Below are positions 19,436-28,511 of a DNA stretch of 64,000 nt, in pieces. The position numbers and the translations under genes were made by a program. Every line of letters starts with the position of its first letter. Positions within the stretch are counted from its first letter, which is position 1. Source of the stretch: Planococcus shixiaomingii (GTDB taxonomy: Bacteria; Bacillota; Bacilli; Bacillales_A; Planococcaceae); assembly GCF_030413615.1 (NCBI RefSeq), contig NZ_CP129236.1:3828001-3892000 (forward strand), in the 5' to 3' direction. The notes under the pieces were generated by a model. That model saw only the letters and a list, made by a program, of their open reading frames with translations, did no database searches and was not told the DNA's origin.

Positions 19436-20101
19436 TTGGATAAACCAATCATTTTTTGCGATTTCGATGGCACGATAACCGATCAAGACAACATCATCGC
19501 CATCATGAAAAAATTTGCACCGCCTGAATGGCTTCCTGTCAAAGATGGCGTGCTTGACCAAACCCTATCCATACGTGAAGGCGTTGCCAAAATGTTTTCG
19601 CTTCTTCCGGTCTCAGCGAAAGATGAAATTATTTCTTACGTCCTTCAACAAGCTCAGATACGGGAAGGATTCGGCGATTTTGTCGCTTACACAAAAAAAC
19701 ATAACATTCCGCTTTACATTGTCAGCGGCGGCATCGACTTTTTCGTCCATCCCCTGCTCGAACCGTTTGGCCCGTTCGCCGGTGTTTATTGCAACGAATC
19801 GGATTTCTCGGGCGACACCATTCGGATTCACTATCCGCATGGCTGCGATAGTGAATGTACGAGCCAAGGCTGTGGGTGCTGCAAGCCATCGATTATCCGC
19901 ACCTTGCTCAAAAACGATGCAACAAGCATTGTAATCGGAGACTCCATTACCGATTTAGAGGCAGCCAAAAGAGCCGATCTTGTTATTGCCAGGGATTTTC
20001 TTATCGAAAAATGCGAGGAATTGAACATTCCATATGAACCGTTCACGAATTTCCATGAAGTGATGGACATAATCGACTCGCGATTAGGTGTGAAACTATG
20101 A
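19436..20101 (+). CDS. mtnX: 2-hydroxy-3-keto-5-methylthiopentenyl-1-phosphate phosphatase
   Basis: A 221-residue HAD-superfamily phosphatase that follows MtnW in methionine salvage. HAD motif I is CDFDGTIT near the N-terminus, motif II is VSGGIDFF, and motif IV is [14 protein letters not shown]. The cysteine-rich segment SQGCGCCKP also occurs in Bacillus MtnX. I place the start at TTG 19436, because the protein then aligns with Bacillus MtnX and a GGGGGT site lies eight bases ahead. An ATG at 19421, inside the end of mtnW, would add five residues. The stop overlaps mtnB by four bases. Confidence 0.92.
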   Translation: MDKPIIFCDFDGTITDQDNIIAIMKKFAPPEWLPVKDGVLDQTLSIREGVAKMFSLLPVSAKDEIISYVLQQAQIREGFGDFVAYTKKHNIPLYIVSGGIDFFVHPLLEPFGPFAGVYCNESDFSGDTIRIHYPHGCDSECTSQGCGCCKPSIIRTLLKNDATSIVIGDSITDLEAAKRADLVIARDFLIEKCEELNIPYEPFTNFHEVMDIIDSRLGVKL

Positions 20102-20715
20102 CGGAACTTAAAGAGAGATGGGCAGAACTAGCAGATATTAAAGATGAACTGGCTGCAAGAGACTGGTTCATGGGCACTAGCGGCAATCTGGCGATCAGAA
20201 CCAGTGCTGCTCCCATTCAATTTTTGGTCACCGCAAGCGGCAAAGATAAAAAGAAGCGGACGGCGGAAGATTTCCTTCTCGTCGATGCTGCCGGAAAACC
20301 AGTGGAGAAAACGCATTTAAAACCTTCGGCGGAAACCTTGCTGCACTGTGCCATCTATTCGCAAACTTCTGCCGGGTGCAGCCTCCACGTCCATACAGTA
20401 GCAAACAACGTCATTTCCGAATTGTACGGAGACGACGGAAAAATAGATTTTCAGGGGCAAGAGCTGATTAAAGCATTTGGCATGTGGGAAGAAGATGCTT
20501 TGCTGTCGATTCCCATCATTCCAAATTATGCCGATATTCCCCTCCTCGCAGAAGAGTTCAGCCAGCATTTAAGCTCCGATAAAGGAGCCGTATTGATTCG
20601 CAACCATGGCATTACAGTTTGGGGCAAAGATGGCTTCGAAGCTAAAAAACTTCTTGAAGCTTGTGAGTTTTTGTTTCAGTACCAATTAACGCTAAACCAA
20701 ATTTATTCAAAATAA
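20098..20715 (+). CDS. mtnB: Methylthioribulose-1-phosphate dehydratase
   Basis: A 205-residue class II aldolase-fold dehydratase that converts methylthioribulose 1-phosphate to the diketo phosphate used by MtnW. Zinc ligands are the HVH pair in [12 protein letters not shown] and the histidine in [10 protein letters not shown]; the N-terminal [12 protein letters not shown] glycine loop binds phosphate. Its ATG overlaps the mtnX stop (ATGA). Length and motifs agree with Bacillus MtnB. Confidence 0.95.
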   Translation: MTELKERWAELADIKDELAARDWFMGTSGNLAIRTSAAPIQFLVTASGKDKKKRTAEDFLLVDAAGKPVEKTHLKPSAETLLHCAIYSQTSAGCSLHVHTVANNVISELYGDDGKIDFQGQELIKAFGMWEEDALLSIPIIPNYADIPLLAEEFSQHLSSDKGAVLIRNHGITVWGKDGFEAKKLLEACEFLFQYQLTLNQIYSK

Positions 20716-20730
20716 GAGAGGATGATTGTA

Positions 20731-21270
20731 ATGGCTATCATTAAAATTCAAGGAACAGACGAAACAATTGAAGCACAAAATGAGGTAGCGGCATTTTTGG
20801 AAAAGCAGGAAGTTGTCTACGAGCACTGGGACATCAATAAATTGCCTGAACACTTGCGCGAAAAATTCGACCTTAGCGACGAAGAAAAAGATGAAATCCT
20901 AAAGGCATTTAAAGCAGAAATCGATGATATTTCAGAGCGCCGCGGTTATCAGGCTGCCGACATCATTTCTTTGTCGGACTCTAACCCGAAACTGGACGAA
21001 CTATTAAAGAACTTCCAGCGCAAACACATTCATACAGACGATGAAGTCCGCTACATTGTCAGCGGCCACGGCGTGTTCATCATCCAAGGAAAAGACGAGC
21101 GCTTTTTTGAAGTTCACCTGTCTCCTGGAGACTTGATCTCGGTTCCGGAGAACATCACGCATTACTTTACATTGGCAGACGACCGCAAAGTAGTCGCTGT
21201 CCGCATTTTCGTTACAACGGAAGGCTGGGTTCCTGTTTATCAGGAAGAAAACGAAGGCGTTCAAAACTAA
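20731..21270 (+). CDS. mtnD: Acireductone dioxygenase
   Basis: A 179-residue cupin that cleaves acireductone with O2. With iron it yields formate and the keto acid precursor of methionine; with nickel it gives an off-pathway product. The metal ligands are visible in HIHTDDEVRYIVSGHGVF (His, His, Glu) and ENITHYF (fourth His). I chose ATG 20731 because AGAGAGG is nine bases upstream and the N-terminus then fits Bacillus MtnD; ATG 20722 would add three residues. This is the last gene of mtnWXBD. The transaminase mtnE and the nucleosidase mtnN are not in the window. Confidence 0.95.
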   Translation: MAIIKIQGTDETIEAQNEVAAFLEKQEVVYEHWDINKLPEHLREKFDLSDEEKDEILKAFKAEIDDISERRGYQAADIISLSDSNPKLDELLKNFQRKHIHTDDEVRYIVSGHGVFIIQGKDERFFEVHLSPGDLISVPENITHYFTLADDRKVVAVRIFVTTEGWVPVYQEENEGVQN

Positions 21271-21286
21271 ATTTGTTGCGCTAATT

Positions 21287-21314
21287 AAAGCTCCCTAAAT
21301 TCAGGGAGCTTTTT
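21287..21314 (+). terminator. Terminator of mtnWXBD
   Basis: AAAGCTCCCT pairs with AGGGAGCTTT around a six-base loop and is followed by Ts. Confidence 0.85.
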
Positions 21315-21422
21315 TGTGTGCGTAGAACCAAAAATGAGTCGTTTTATACACTAATATTTTCTATATTTTGGAGTTTTTTAAGATATAATATCCATTAAAG
21401 TAGCTATTTATTTTAGAAATGA

Positions 21423-24400
21423 GTGAGTTTGTTGAAAAAAATGCTTATAATTTTGTTGATTATCGGAATTGTCATAGCAATGCCGATTTTAATCTGGTTC
21501 TTAAAAGAAGAAAAAAATGTAGAAGTCGCTATCATCAACAAAACGGTGCCGAATGAAACCTATCGGGAGCATCAAGGGCTTTCTTGGCTTTTGAATCATA
21601 ATCGCTATGTCAATTCGAAAGGCCAGCCTTATGAAGTGAGCGAAGATTATTTTGGCTTTGCCCCTGATGAAGCTGGAAAAACTTATGAAACCCGTGCAGT
21701 GCCTGATTCATTGGAAGGGAAGGACCTAATCTACCTTGCTGATACATACGGAGTTTATAAAGAAGATTTGCCTTGGCAAGAGGAAGAAAAAAAACCTGGC
21801 TCCTCTTCTCTCCTTTATGGCGGATTGGAAATGAAAGAATGGCAAACCATTAAAGATCAAGTGAATGCACATGGCGCCGACTTAGTAGTTGAATTCAATA
21901 CGTTCGCTTCCCCTACACCGGAAGATGTCCGAAAAGATATCTCCGATTTTCTGGCACTTGATTGGAGCGGCTGGAGCGGCCGGCATTTCACAGACTTGGA
22001 TTTTTCCGCTGGAGAAGTTCCGCAATGGATCGTTGCTAACTATGAAAAAGAAGAGGGCAAGGATTGGAGCTTTACAGGCGGTGGTTTTATTCTTGTCAAC
22101 GACTTTGAAGGGACGGTGGTCGTCCTTTCTGAAGAACTAGGAGAAGTTGGCGCAGGCGGATTACATCTTTCCTTCACCGAAAAAGGACAAGAGCACTTCT
22201 CTCTTGATAAGAGCCCTTCTTTCGATTATTGGTTCGATATAAACGAAGCGGCTCCAGAGGCCCAGGTACTGGCCGATTATCAATGGAACGTGAAGGAATC
22301 GGGAACAGCCAAACTGAAAGAAGCGGGCATTCCTGAAGCCTTTCCAGCCGTCCTGTATCAACAGAAAAATCAGTCGAATGTTTATTATTTTGCTGGGGAT
22401 TTTGTAGATGTTGGAGAAATGCCAAGTTTCTATCGTTACGCAGCCTTCTCGAATATTCGCTCATTCCTGTCATTCAATGCGCTCGGTGGGGAAAGCAATT
22501 TCTATTGGAAAACCTACACGCCGATGATGAAAACCATTTTAGCGAATACGAACGACAAAAAAGTTGTATCGGAAAAAGCGCAATCACCTATAAAGGAAAC
22601 AGCATTGGTTCCCTTAGCGAAAACTAATGGCATCTCCTACCCATCCCGAATAAACGGCCAGGAATTCGAAGTCTACAAAGACGGTAAATGGGAGCCTTTG
22701 ACGATTAAAGGCGTTAACTTGGGAATGGCAAAGCCGGGAACTTTCCCTGGAGAAGCAGCGATTTCAAGCGAAGAATATGATCGCTGGTTCAAGGCCATCG
22801 GCGACATGAATGCTAATGCGCTTCGTGTCTATACGCTGCACCCTCCCGCTTTTTACGATGCATTAGCACGTTATAACGCCACCGCAGAAGAACCGCTTTA
22901 CTTGTATCATGGTATATGGATTGATGAAGAGCCTTTAGCTAAAACCCTGGATGCGTTTACTCCTGAAATCACGGAGAATTTCCAGAATGAAATTAAAAAA
23001 GTCGTGGATGTTGTACACGGAAACGCCAAGGTTCAACAACAACCGGGACATGCCTACGGAACTTATAACACCGACGTCTCCCCTTATGTTATCGGCTGGA
23101 TGATCGGTATTGAATGGTACCCGCTGACAGTGGCGGAAATGGACAAGGATTATCCAGACTTAGGCGATTTCAGTGGAAAGCATGTCTATACAGAAAATGC
23201 CAATCCAATGGAACACTGGCTTGCCCAGCAACTGGATACCTTAGCAGATTACGAATTAAACAACTATCAAAGCATGAGGCCACTGAGTTTCACCAATTGG
23301 CCGACAACAGACAATCTAGAACACCCAGCAGAACCAAGTGTCCAAGAAGACTTGGCGACAGTAGACCCTAATCATATAAAAGCAAAGGATGAACTTGAAA
23401 AAGTTGGCATGTTTGCCTCTTATCACGTCTATCCTTATTATCCGGATTTCTTGAATCTTGAAGAGGATTATACAGAATTTATCGATCATCGGGGCAAGAA
23501 AAACAATTATGCAGGTTACTTAAAGGATTTGAACGACTCCCATGATATGCCGATTCTCATTGCCGAATTTGGAGTTCCTGCATCACGCGGCATGACTCAT
23601 AAAAATCCTTTTGGCTGGAACCAAGGGTTCATTTCGGAGAAGCAGCAAGGAGACATTGCCAGCAGTTTGTATGAAGATATCCTCCATGAAGGGTTAATTG
23701 GAGGAATGGTATTTACGTGGCAGGATGAATGGTTCAAACGGACTTGGAATACGATGGATTACGACGATCCGGACCGACGTCCATTTTGGTCGAATGCCCA
23801 AACGAATGAACAGCAGTTCGGCCTGCTCAGCTTTGATCGCATGAAGGTCAAAGTGGATGGAGAAGATGACTGGAAAGACAGCCAGCTTCTCTATGAAAAA
23901 GAGTCCGGCGCCATGAAATCTTTATCTATGGATTCGGACGAACGTTATGTTTATTTAAAAGCCCAATTCGATCCTGCTAATAAAAATTGGTGGGGCAATG
24001 AAGATTTTAACGTATACTTTAATATCCGAGGCGACAAAGGGATACCTGTCGATTCCATGTCCGGAACCGCTTTTGCTGCAGACTTCCATTTGAAGATCAA
24101 AGGCGAAGAACAGGCTAATCTGTTTGTTGCAGGAAATTACGACAGCTTTTACTTTGATTATTACAGTCAATTGAAAATGATCCCTAAAGCAAAAAAAGAC
24201 ATCAACACCACGTTCCACCCAATCCGGTTGGCCTTAAACAAAGAAGTTAAGCGTCCGGATACCGGGGAAACCATTCCTTTTGATTCCTATGAAACCGGAA
24301 AATTGCAGTTCGGCAATGCTAATCCGGAAGAAGAAAATTATGATTCCTTAAATGACTATTACTATTCAAAAGAAACTGGCATTTTGGAGATTCGGATTCC

Positions 24401-24662
24401 ATGGATGCTGCTAAATGCAAAAGACCCGAGCCAGCGCCAGTTTATGGGCGATATGCAAAAAGACGACCTGGAATCTTCACTGACTGTTGAGGGAATTGAT
24501 GTAGCTGCCAGCCTGACTAAACCAAACGGAGGGATTTCAGAGAGCTTCGATGCTTCGAAACCCGCACGTTACGTATGGGAAAAATGGAATTTGCCGCAAT
24601 CTCAAGAACGGTTAAAACAGTCGTATTACATTCTTCAAAAAACGTTCGGTGAAACCGAATAA
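21423..24662 (+). CDS. Large membrane-anchored protein with TIM-barrel glycosidase domain, probable exopolysaccharide enzyme
   Basis: A 1079-residue protein with one N-terminal membrane helix (residues 5-26) and a long outside part. Residues 30-400 form an unrecognised alpha/beta region (DLIYLADTYGVY, ADLVVEFNTFASPT) reminiscent of glutamine-amidotransferase-like lumenal domains. Residues 420-800 look like a clan-A glycoside hydrolase barrel: GVNLGMAKPGTFPGE, Glu564 in GWMIGIEW as likely acid/base, Glu715 in PILIAEFGVP as likely nucleophile. Residues 820-1079 look like a DOMON/CBM9-type beta sandwich. It faces a polysaccharide synthase gene across a shared terminator, so I infer polymer trimming or processing. 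The GTG start is uncertain; TTG 21432 and ATG 21441 also fit. Confidence 0.7.
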   Translation: MSLLKKMLIILLIIGIVIAMPILIWFLKEEKNVEVAIINKTVPNETYREHQGLSWLLNHNRYVNSKGQPYEVSEDYFGFAPDEAGKTYETRAVPDSLEGKDLIYLADTYGVYKEDLPWQEEEKKPGSSSLLYGGLEMKEWQTIKDQVNAHGADLVVEFNTFASPTPEDVRKDISDFLALDWSGWSGRHFTDLDFSAGEVPQWIVANYEKEEGKDWSFTGGGFILVNDFEGTVVVLSEELGEVGAGGLHLSFTEKGQEHFSLDKSPSFDYWFDINEAAPEAQVLADYQWNVKESGTAKLKEAGIPEAFPAVLYQQKNQSNVYYFAGDFVDVGEMPSFYRYAAFSNIRSFLSFNALGGESNFYWKTYTPMMKTILANTNDKKVVSEKAQSPIKETALVPLAKTNGISYPSRINGQEFEVYKDGKWEPLTIKGVNLGMAKPGTFPGEAAISSEEYDRWFKAIGDMNANALRVYTLHPPAFYDALARYNATAEEPLYLYHGIWIDEEPLAKTLDAFTPEITENFQNEIKKVVDVVHGNAKVQQQPGHAYGTYNTDVSPYVIGWMIGIEWYPLTVAEMDKDYPDLGDFSGKHVYTENANPMEHWLAQQLDTLADYELNNYQSMRPLSFTNWPTTDNLEHPAEPSVQEDLATVDPNHIKAKDELEKVGMFASYHVYPYYPDFLNLEEDYTEFIDHRGKKNNYAGYLKDLNDSHDMPILIAEFGVPASRGMTHKNPFGWNQGFISEKQQGDIASSLYEDILHEGLIGGMVFTWQDEWFKRTWNTMDYDDPDRRPFWSNAQTNEQQFGLLSFDRMKVKVDGEDDWKDSQLLYEKESGAMKSLSMDSDERYVYLKAQFDPANKNWWGNEDFNVYFNIRGDKGIPVDSMSGTAFAADFHLKIKGEEQANLFVAGNYDSFYFDYYSQLKMIPKAKKDINTTFHPIRLALNKEVKRPDTGETIPFDSYETGKLQFGNANPEEENYDSLNDYYYSKETGILEIRIPWMLLNAKDPSQRQFMGDMQKDDLESSLTVEGIDVAASLTKPNGGISESFDASKPARYVWEKWNLPQSQERLKQSYYILQKTFGETE

Positions 24663-24669
24663 AGTTAAT

Positions 24670-24704
24670 AAAAAGGAGGGAGCCTCATTGGCTCCCTCCT
24701 TTTT
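24670..24704. terminator. Strong bidirectional terminator
   Basis: A perfect 15-bp stem (arm AAAAAGGAGGGAGCC, loop TCATT) joins the ends of the convergent glycosidase and glycosyltransferase genes. It overlaps the stop codon of the latter. Confidence 0.9.
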
Positions 24705-26121
24705 ATTCTTCTGAGAAAACGCCTTTGCGTTCCATGTCGCCCCATACTGATTTTTTCTTGAACGCATAAAACAATCCTTGCACACGCCAGAAATTCATCA
24801 GAATCCGATACCAAAATGTTTCTGTCAATGCATAGAAATACAAAACGAAGATGCTTCCGACTGTCGGGTATTTATGGTAAGTCCATTCTTCCAAAAGAAC
24901 CGCTAATGCTGACAGCAAGGAACCGTAAAGGACCATTACTAATAGCATGATTCCCGCAATCTTCGGGTCGATAAATGAAAAAACCAATCCCCCGACAATG
25001 ATAAAATAGCCTAACACTTCAAAGACAGCACTCAGCATTTCAACAAACAAGTAATAAGGGAAAGAAAAAAGGCCGATGCCCTTGTACTTCGGGTTGAATA
25101 GCATTTTTCGGTGCGTCCACAGCGTTTCCGCCAAGCCTCTTTGCCAACGGATCCGTTGGGCACGAAGAGAAGCCAAGGTGCTCGGTGCCTCTGTCCAGCA
25201 AACAGGATCTTGGATATATTCGATTCGTTGCTTCGACTTTTCGTCCTTGATCGACCTATGGAGCCTGACAATCAACTCCATATCTTCACCCACTGTGTCG
25301 GTTTTATAGCCGCCTACTTTAATAACACGACTTTTTTCAAAAACACCAAACGCCCCAGAGATAATTAGTAAGATATTAGCACGGCTGAAGCCGAGCCGTC
25401 CTATTAAGAATGCGCGGAAATATTCAATGATCTGCATGATTTCGATCGGTTTGCGCGGCAAAGCTATTTCCTCAATAACCGCTTTATTGATCTTACAACC
25501 GTTTGCGATTCGAACAGTTCCGCCTGTTGCTGTTACAAGTCCTGCAGAATCGATAATCGGCTTCATCGTTTTCAACAAGGCGTCTTGTTCAAGGATGGAA
25601 TCACCATCGATGGCTGAAAAGTATGGGTAATGGGAGAAATTTATCCCGGCATTTAACGCATCCGCTTTTCCGCCATTCTTTTTTTCTATAAGAAATAATT
25701 CTGGATGTAAGGCAGAACGGTATGCCCGCATGATCTCGCCTGTTTTAAAATAAGTCCGGATCGCTAAATCAATCGGCTCCATCTGGAATTGGGCAATGAC
25801 TTTGTCACTTGTCCGGTCTGTCGAACCATCGTTCACGACAATGATTTCATATTGCGGATAGTTTAATGCCAACAGCGAACGGACCGTACTGACTACCCCT
25901 GCTTCTTCATTGTAGGCAGGAACAAGGATTGAGATGGGATACGTATCTTTGTTAATCGACATCTCTTCAATTTGTTCATGGCGATTCAGTTTTTTCTCTT
26001 TACTTATCCGAGGACTGGCAATCAGGAACAATACCAAGTAAACCGTACCAGCAGCCATCATATAAAAAATTATTGCCCAAGAAATATATTCGAGAATGCG
26101 AGTGAAGAAAAAATCAGTCAT
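24703..26121 (-). CDS. Processive family 2 glycosyltransferase (polysaccharide synthase)
   Basis: A 472-residue membrane GT2 of the cellulose/hyaluronan/PNAG synthase type. After one or two N-terminal helices comes the GT-A domain: PAYNEEAGVVSTV, VVNDGSTDRT (nucleotide sugar), KNGGKADALNAG, AIDGDS (DxD metal site), GEDMEL (ED base) and QRIRWQRG, the QxxRW motif typical of processive synthases. Several C-terminal helices follow. I chose ATG 26121, with GGGGGAG upstream, overlapping the HEAT gene by eight bases. No PilZ c-di-GMP receptor domain is visible. Polymer identity is unknown. Confidence 0.85.
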   Translation of the reverse strand: MTDFFFTRILEYISWAIIFYMMAAGTVYLVLFLIASPRISKEKKLNRHEQIEEMSINKDTYPISILVPAYNEEAGVVSTVRSLLALNYPQYEIIVVNDGSTDRTSDKVIAQFQMEPIDLAIRTYFKTGEIMRAYRSALHPELFLIEKKNGGKADALNAGINFSHYPYFSAIDGDSILEQDALLKTMKPIIDSAGLVTATGGTVRIANGCKINKAVIEEIALPRKPIEIMQIIEYFRAFLIGRLGFSRANILLIISGAFGVFEKSRVIKVGGYKTDTVGEDMELIVRLHRSIKDEKSKQRIEYIQDPVCWTEAPSTLASLRAQRIRWQRGLAETLWTHRKMLFNPKYKGIGLFSFPYYLFVEMLSAVFEVLGYFIIVGGLVFSFIDPKIAGIMLLVMVLYGSLLSALAVLLEEWTYHKYPTVGSIFVLYFYALTETFWYRILMNFWRVQGLFYAFKKKSVWGDMERKGVFSEE

Positions 26122-27163
26122 ATGTCTCCCCCCCTTTTCTAGTGAGAACATGTTTTGCAATGTCTCTCGAGTAGGCATCTTCATCCCAAAAAGTCACTTG
26201 CTTTAACAGGGTTTCGCCTTCTGGAAATTCTGTTATATTCTCTGCTGCTGCAAAACGGACCCACCATTCAGAGTCGGAGAGCAGATTCACTAGTATCCGT
26301 GTATACTTTGTCAATTTGCAAGCTCCAACTAATTTCGCAGCATACATGCGTTCTTCCCAATGTACAGAGTCAAAGAAAGCAGGCAAAATAGAAGGATCTG
26401 AAATCTTTTTGTAATTGCATAAGCTATTCATAGCTTTTAGACGCACTTCTTTTCGCTCGTCTCGCAATCTTTTTTCAACAACAGGGAAAAAGATTTCATT
26501 TTTATGTTCACCACTAAATGCAATAACTGCAAACAAAACGTTATCAGCTATTTTTTCCCGTTCTTGTCCCATTACCAACGTTTTTCTCAGCAAATCATCG
26601 TTTAAACGAGCCAGCATTTCTTTTAGGAGACCGACCGATAAACTATTATTTTCAAAAATAACAGTGATCATCCGCTCATCTTGCAGTGTCGTACACGTAC
26701 GCAAGCATTGGCGAAATTCTTCATCTTTTTTCTTCAATTTTACAAAGTGCCGATATGTATCTTCGCGCAAAGAAAAAAGATTAAAATCTTCAATAAAGTA
26801 TAACGCGTTAATCCGTTCTGCCCATTTTCCATTTTTTAAGATGTAACGATAATGAGAAGCTAAATATTTTTCCGCAAGATCATTCAGTTTTTCCTTTTCT
26901 AGCTTCCCGTTGACGGTGGTGTGAAATTCATCAAGCATACATTCCATGACCGCAACTTGCATCCTCTTACTTTTTGGGAGATCCGGTTCTGATGAGCGCT
27001 TGCCTTCAATATATTCAATAAATTGAGGCTTCAGCGAATTTTGGAGAGCAGATATTTTTTGTTCATGTTTAATCGTTTTATACTTCCATGAAGTTAGCGA
27101 CAGCAGCAAAAGCAATTGTATTCCCAGCAAGCCTACCACCAGCCAAACAAACACCATAATCAT
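26114..27163 (-). CDS. Membrane-anchored HEAT-repeat protein coupled to the polysaccharide synthase
   Basis: A 349-residue protein with an N-terminal membrane helix and a largely helical cytoplasmic part. The C-terminal 150 residues contain HEAT-like repeats (RDERKEVRLKAMNSLCNYKK, ERMYAAKLVGACKL, EWWVRFAAAENITEFP). I chose ATG 27163, which has AAGGTGG nine bases upstream; the frame is open to ATG 27250 without a ribosome site. Its stop region overlaps the synthase start by eight bases. HEAT repeats are protein scaffolds, so a role as regulatory or assembly partner of the synthase is likely but not shown. Confidence 0.7.
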   Translation of the reverse strand: MIMVFVWLVVGLLGIQLLLLLSLTSWKYKTIKHEQKISALQNSLKPQFIEYIEGKRSSEPDLPKSKRMQVAVMECMLDEFHTTVNGKLEKEKLNDLAEKYLASHYRYILKNGKWAERINALYFIEDFNLFSLREDTYRHFVKLKKKDEEFRQCLRTCTTLQDERMITVIFENNSLSVGLLKEMLARLNDDLLRKTLVMGQEREKIADNVLFAVIAFSGEHKNEIFFPVVEKRLRDERKEVRLKAMNSLCNYKKISDPSILPAFFDSVHWEERMYAAKLVGACKLTKYTRILVNLLSDSEWWVRFAAAENITEFPEGETLLKQVTFWDEDAYSRDIAKHVLTRKGGETYD

Positions 27164-27310
27164 TAGCAAAAGCCACCTTCCACTTTTAATTCCATAAAAA
27201 TTCAGATAATACCCTTCTATTTCCTGAATATGAAAATTACTAAACACCATAAATTTTCAATATACCACTTTATAAGGCAGCTTCCTATTCTTAGTAAGAA
27301 AAGATTCCGA

Positions 27311-27350
27311 ACAAAAAGCAATGTCGTCCCGGCTCGGCAGACATTGCTTT
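27311..27350 (-). terminator. Terminator between the c-di-GMP-controlled gene and the HEAT-GT2 operon
   Basis: AAAGCAATGTC (27315-27325) pairs with GACATTGCTTT (27340-27350), with a T tract in the minus direction. It makes the upstream secreted-protein gene a separate transcript. Confidence 0.8.
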
Positions 27351-27368
27351 ACTAACACTCATTTATTT

Positions 27369-28241
27369 TTAAGGAGCCATCGTTTTCCAGCTGTCCACGT
27401 GGTGGATAGCGATGCCGCCGAATGCTGCATGGCCGGCATAAAAGCTGTTCACTAATGCAAGCTGCTCGTTCATCACAGCTTCTCCTTCTTCATAAAACGA
27501 AATCGAATTTCCTTCATTGGTTTGGTCAGTCTCCACTCCCACTACAACCGTCTTGCCATACTTCTGTCCAAAAGCCATTTCATTTTTAACAAGATCGATA
27601 ATAAGAGGGGCCGAATCACGGTAAGACATGATTGTAACGCTGTCCGTCTTAGCAATCACCCATTCAGCCAAAAAGCCTTTTCCATAAGTGTTTTTATAAG
27701 AAATTTCATCAAACCAGAAAGGCATATCAGCTTCCAAAGGAAGATTGAGGGCTGTCGCGCTATTTTTCGCTTTAGTTAATAAGGCTTGATAGGCTTTGAC
27801 AGTTGTGGCTTGGTTGGTATTCCAGCCGCTATATAAATAAGGTTCCACATCCAAGTGGATGCCGGCGAATTTTTGAGTTGCAGTTGAGCCGGCCTGATAA
27901 GTTTTAATCCATGCCATCAATTGATCCTGATAGACAGCCCCATTTGGCGCCACCCATCCTGGAGCGCCGTCCAGCGCAAAGATGCGCATTCCTTTCGCCG
28001 CTGCCTTTTCGATAAAACTGCGGTACACGGTTGCCGGAATATCGGAATCTATTTGTACGTATACCTTATTCACTCTTTTGCTTTCTAAAAAAGCGAGTGT
28101 TCCAGCTTCATCGTTGTATATCATCCACGGATTCCATAACCAGGTAGCCCGGACATTGCGGTCTGCCGCTTCTGCATTTCCAGCGTTTTGATTGAACAGG
28201 AACAATAACATCACGCCCGCCATAAGTAATTTTTTCATCAT
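27369..28241 (-). CDS. Secreted TIM-barrel protein, putative glycoside hydrolase, c-di-GMP controlled
   Basis: A 290-residue protein with a cleavable signal peptide ending near AEA-AD (residues 24-27) and no lipobox. The mature part looks like a TIM barrel: VNKVYVQIDSD, GMRIFALDGAPGW, FAGIHLDVEPY with an acidic DxE pair (Asp131, Glu133) like GH18-type catalytic motifs, EADMPFWFD, and VTIMSYRD. I do not recognise the exact family. Two adjacent ATGs (28241, 28238) follow GGAGGAG. The leader carries a c-di-GMP-I riboswitch whose platform can hide that site. It lies upstream of the HEAT-GT2 operon, so a role in exopolysaccharide handling is inferred. Confidence 0.75.
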   Translation of the reverse strand: MMKKLLMAGVMLLFLFNQNAGNAEAADRNVRATWLWNPWMIYNDEAGTLAFLESKRVNKVYVQIDSDIPATVYRSFIEKAAAKGMRIFALDGAPGWVAPNGAVYQDQLMAWIKTYQAGSTATQKFAGIHLDVEPYLYSGWNTNQATTVKAYQALLTKAKNSATALNLPLEADMPFWFDEISYKNTYGKGFLAEWVIAKTDSVTIMSYRDSAPLIIDLVKNEMAFGQKYGKTVVVGVETDQTNEGNSISFYEEGEAVMNEQLALVNSFYAGHAAFGGIAIHHVDSWKTMAP

Positions 28242-28246
28242 CTTAA

Positions 28247-28362
28247 CTCCTCCTTTTTTGAGCCGTGGCTCGCAAAAGGAGACCCAGGCAACCAGACGAC
28301 CATACGTTTATCTAACGCTTAGGTTCATGGCTTTGCGCCCTTCCCTTTCGAAGAAGTTTGCC
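28247..28362 (-). promoter_or_regulatory. Cyclic-di-GMP-I (GEMM) riboswitch with Shine-Dalgarno-sequestering platform
   Basis: On the minus strand the aptamer (28362-28287) shows the GEMM-I order: GGCAAAC, a GAAA tetraloop hairpin (CTTCGAAAGGGAAG), GGGCGCAAAGCC, CCTAAGCGTTAG and GTCGTCTGGTTGCC. Directly after it, CTCCTTTT (28281-28274) can pair with AAAAGGAG (28257-28250), and GAGCC with GGCTC, burying the ribosome site of the next gene. No terminator is seen, so control is probably translational. Whether c-di-GMP turns the gene on or off cannot be decided from sequence. Confidence 0.92.
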
Positions 28363-28380
28363 TTTTTCAAGATTTTTTTC

Positions 28381-28410
28381 ATTATAATTCATGTCTAGAT
28401 ATATAGTCTA
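28381..28410 (-). promoter_or_regulatory. Probable promoter of the c-di-GMP-controlled gene
   Basis: A perfect TATAAT on the minus strand (28386-28381) has a weak TAGACT -35 (28410-28405) 18 bases upstream. The start site would fall a few bases before the aptamer. Confidence 0.5.
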
Positions 28411-28511
28411 TACTGTTTTCCATTTATTTCATAATTACAATTACCTATTTATCGTTATACGTACAAAAAAAGAGACAATCGAAAGTGATTGCCTCTCAGG
28501 TTCTATATTAT

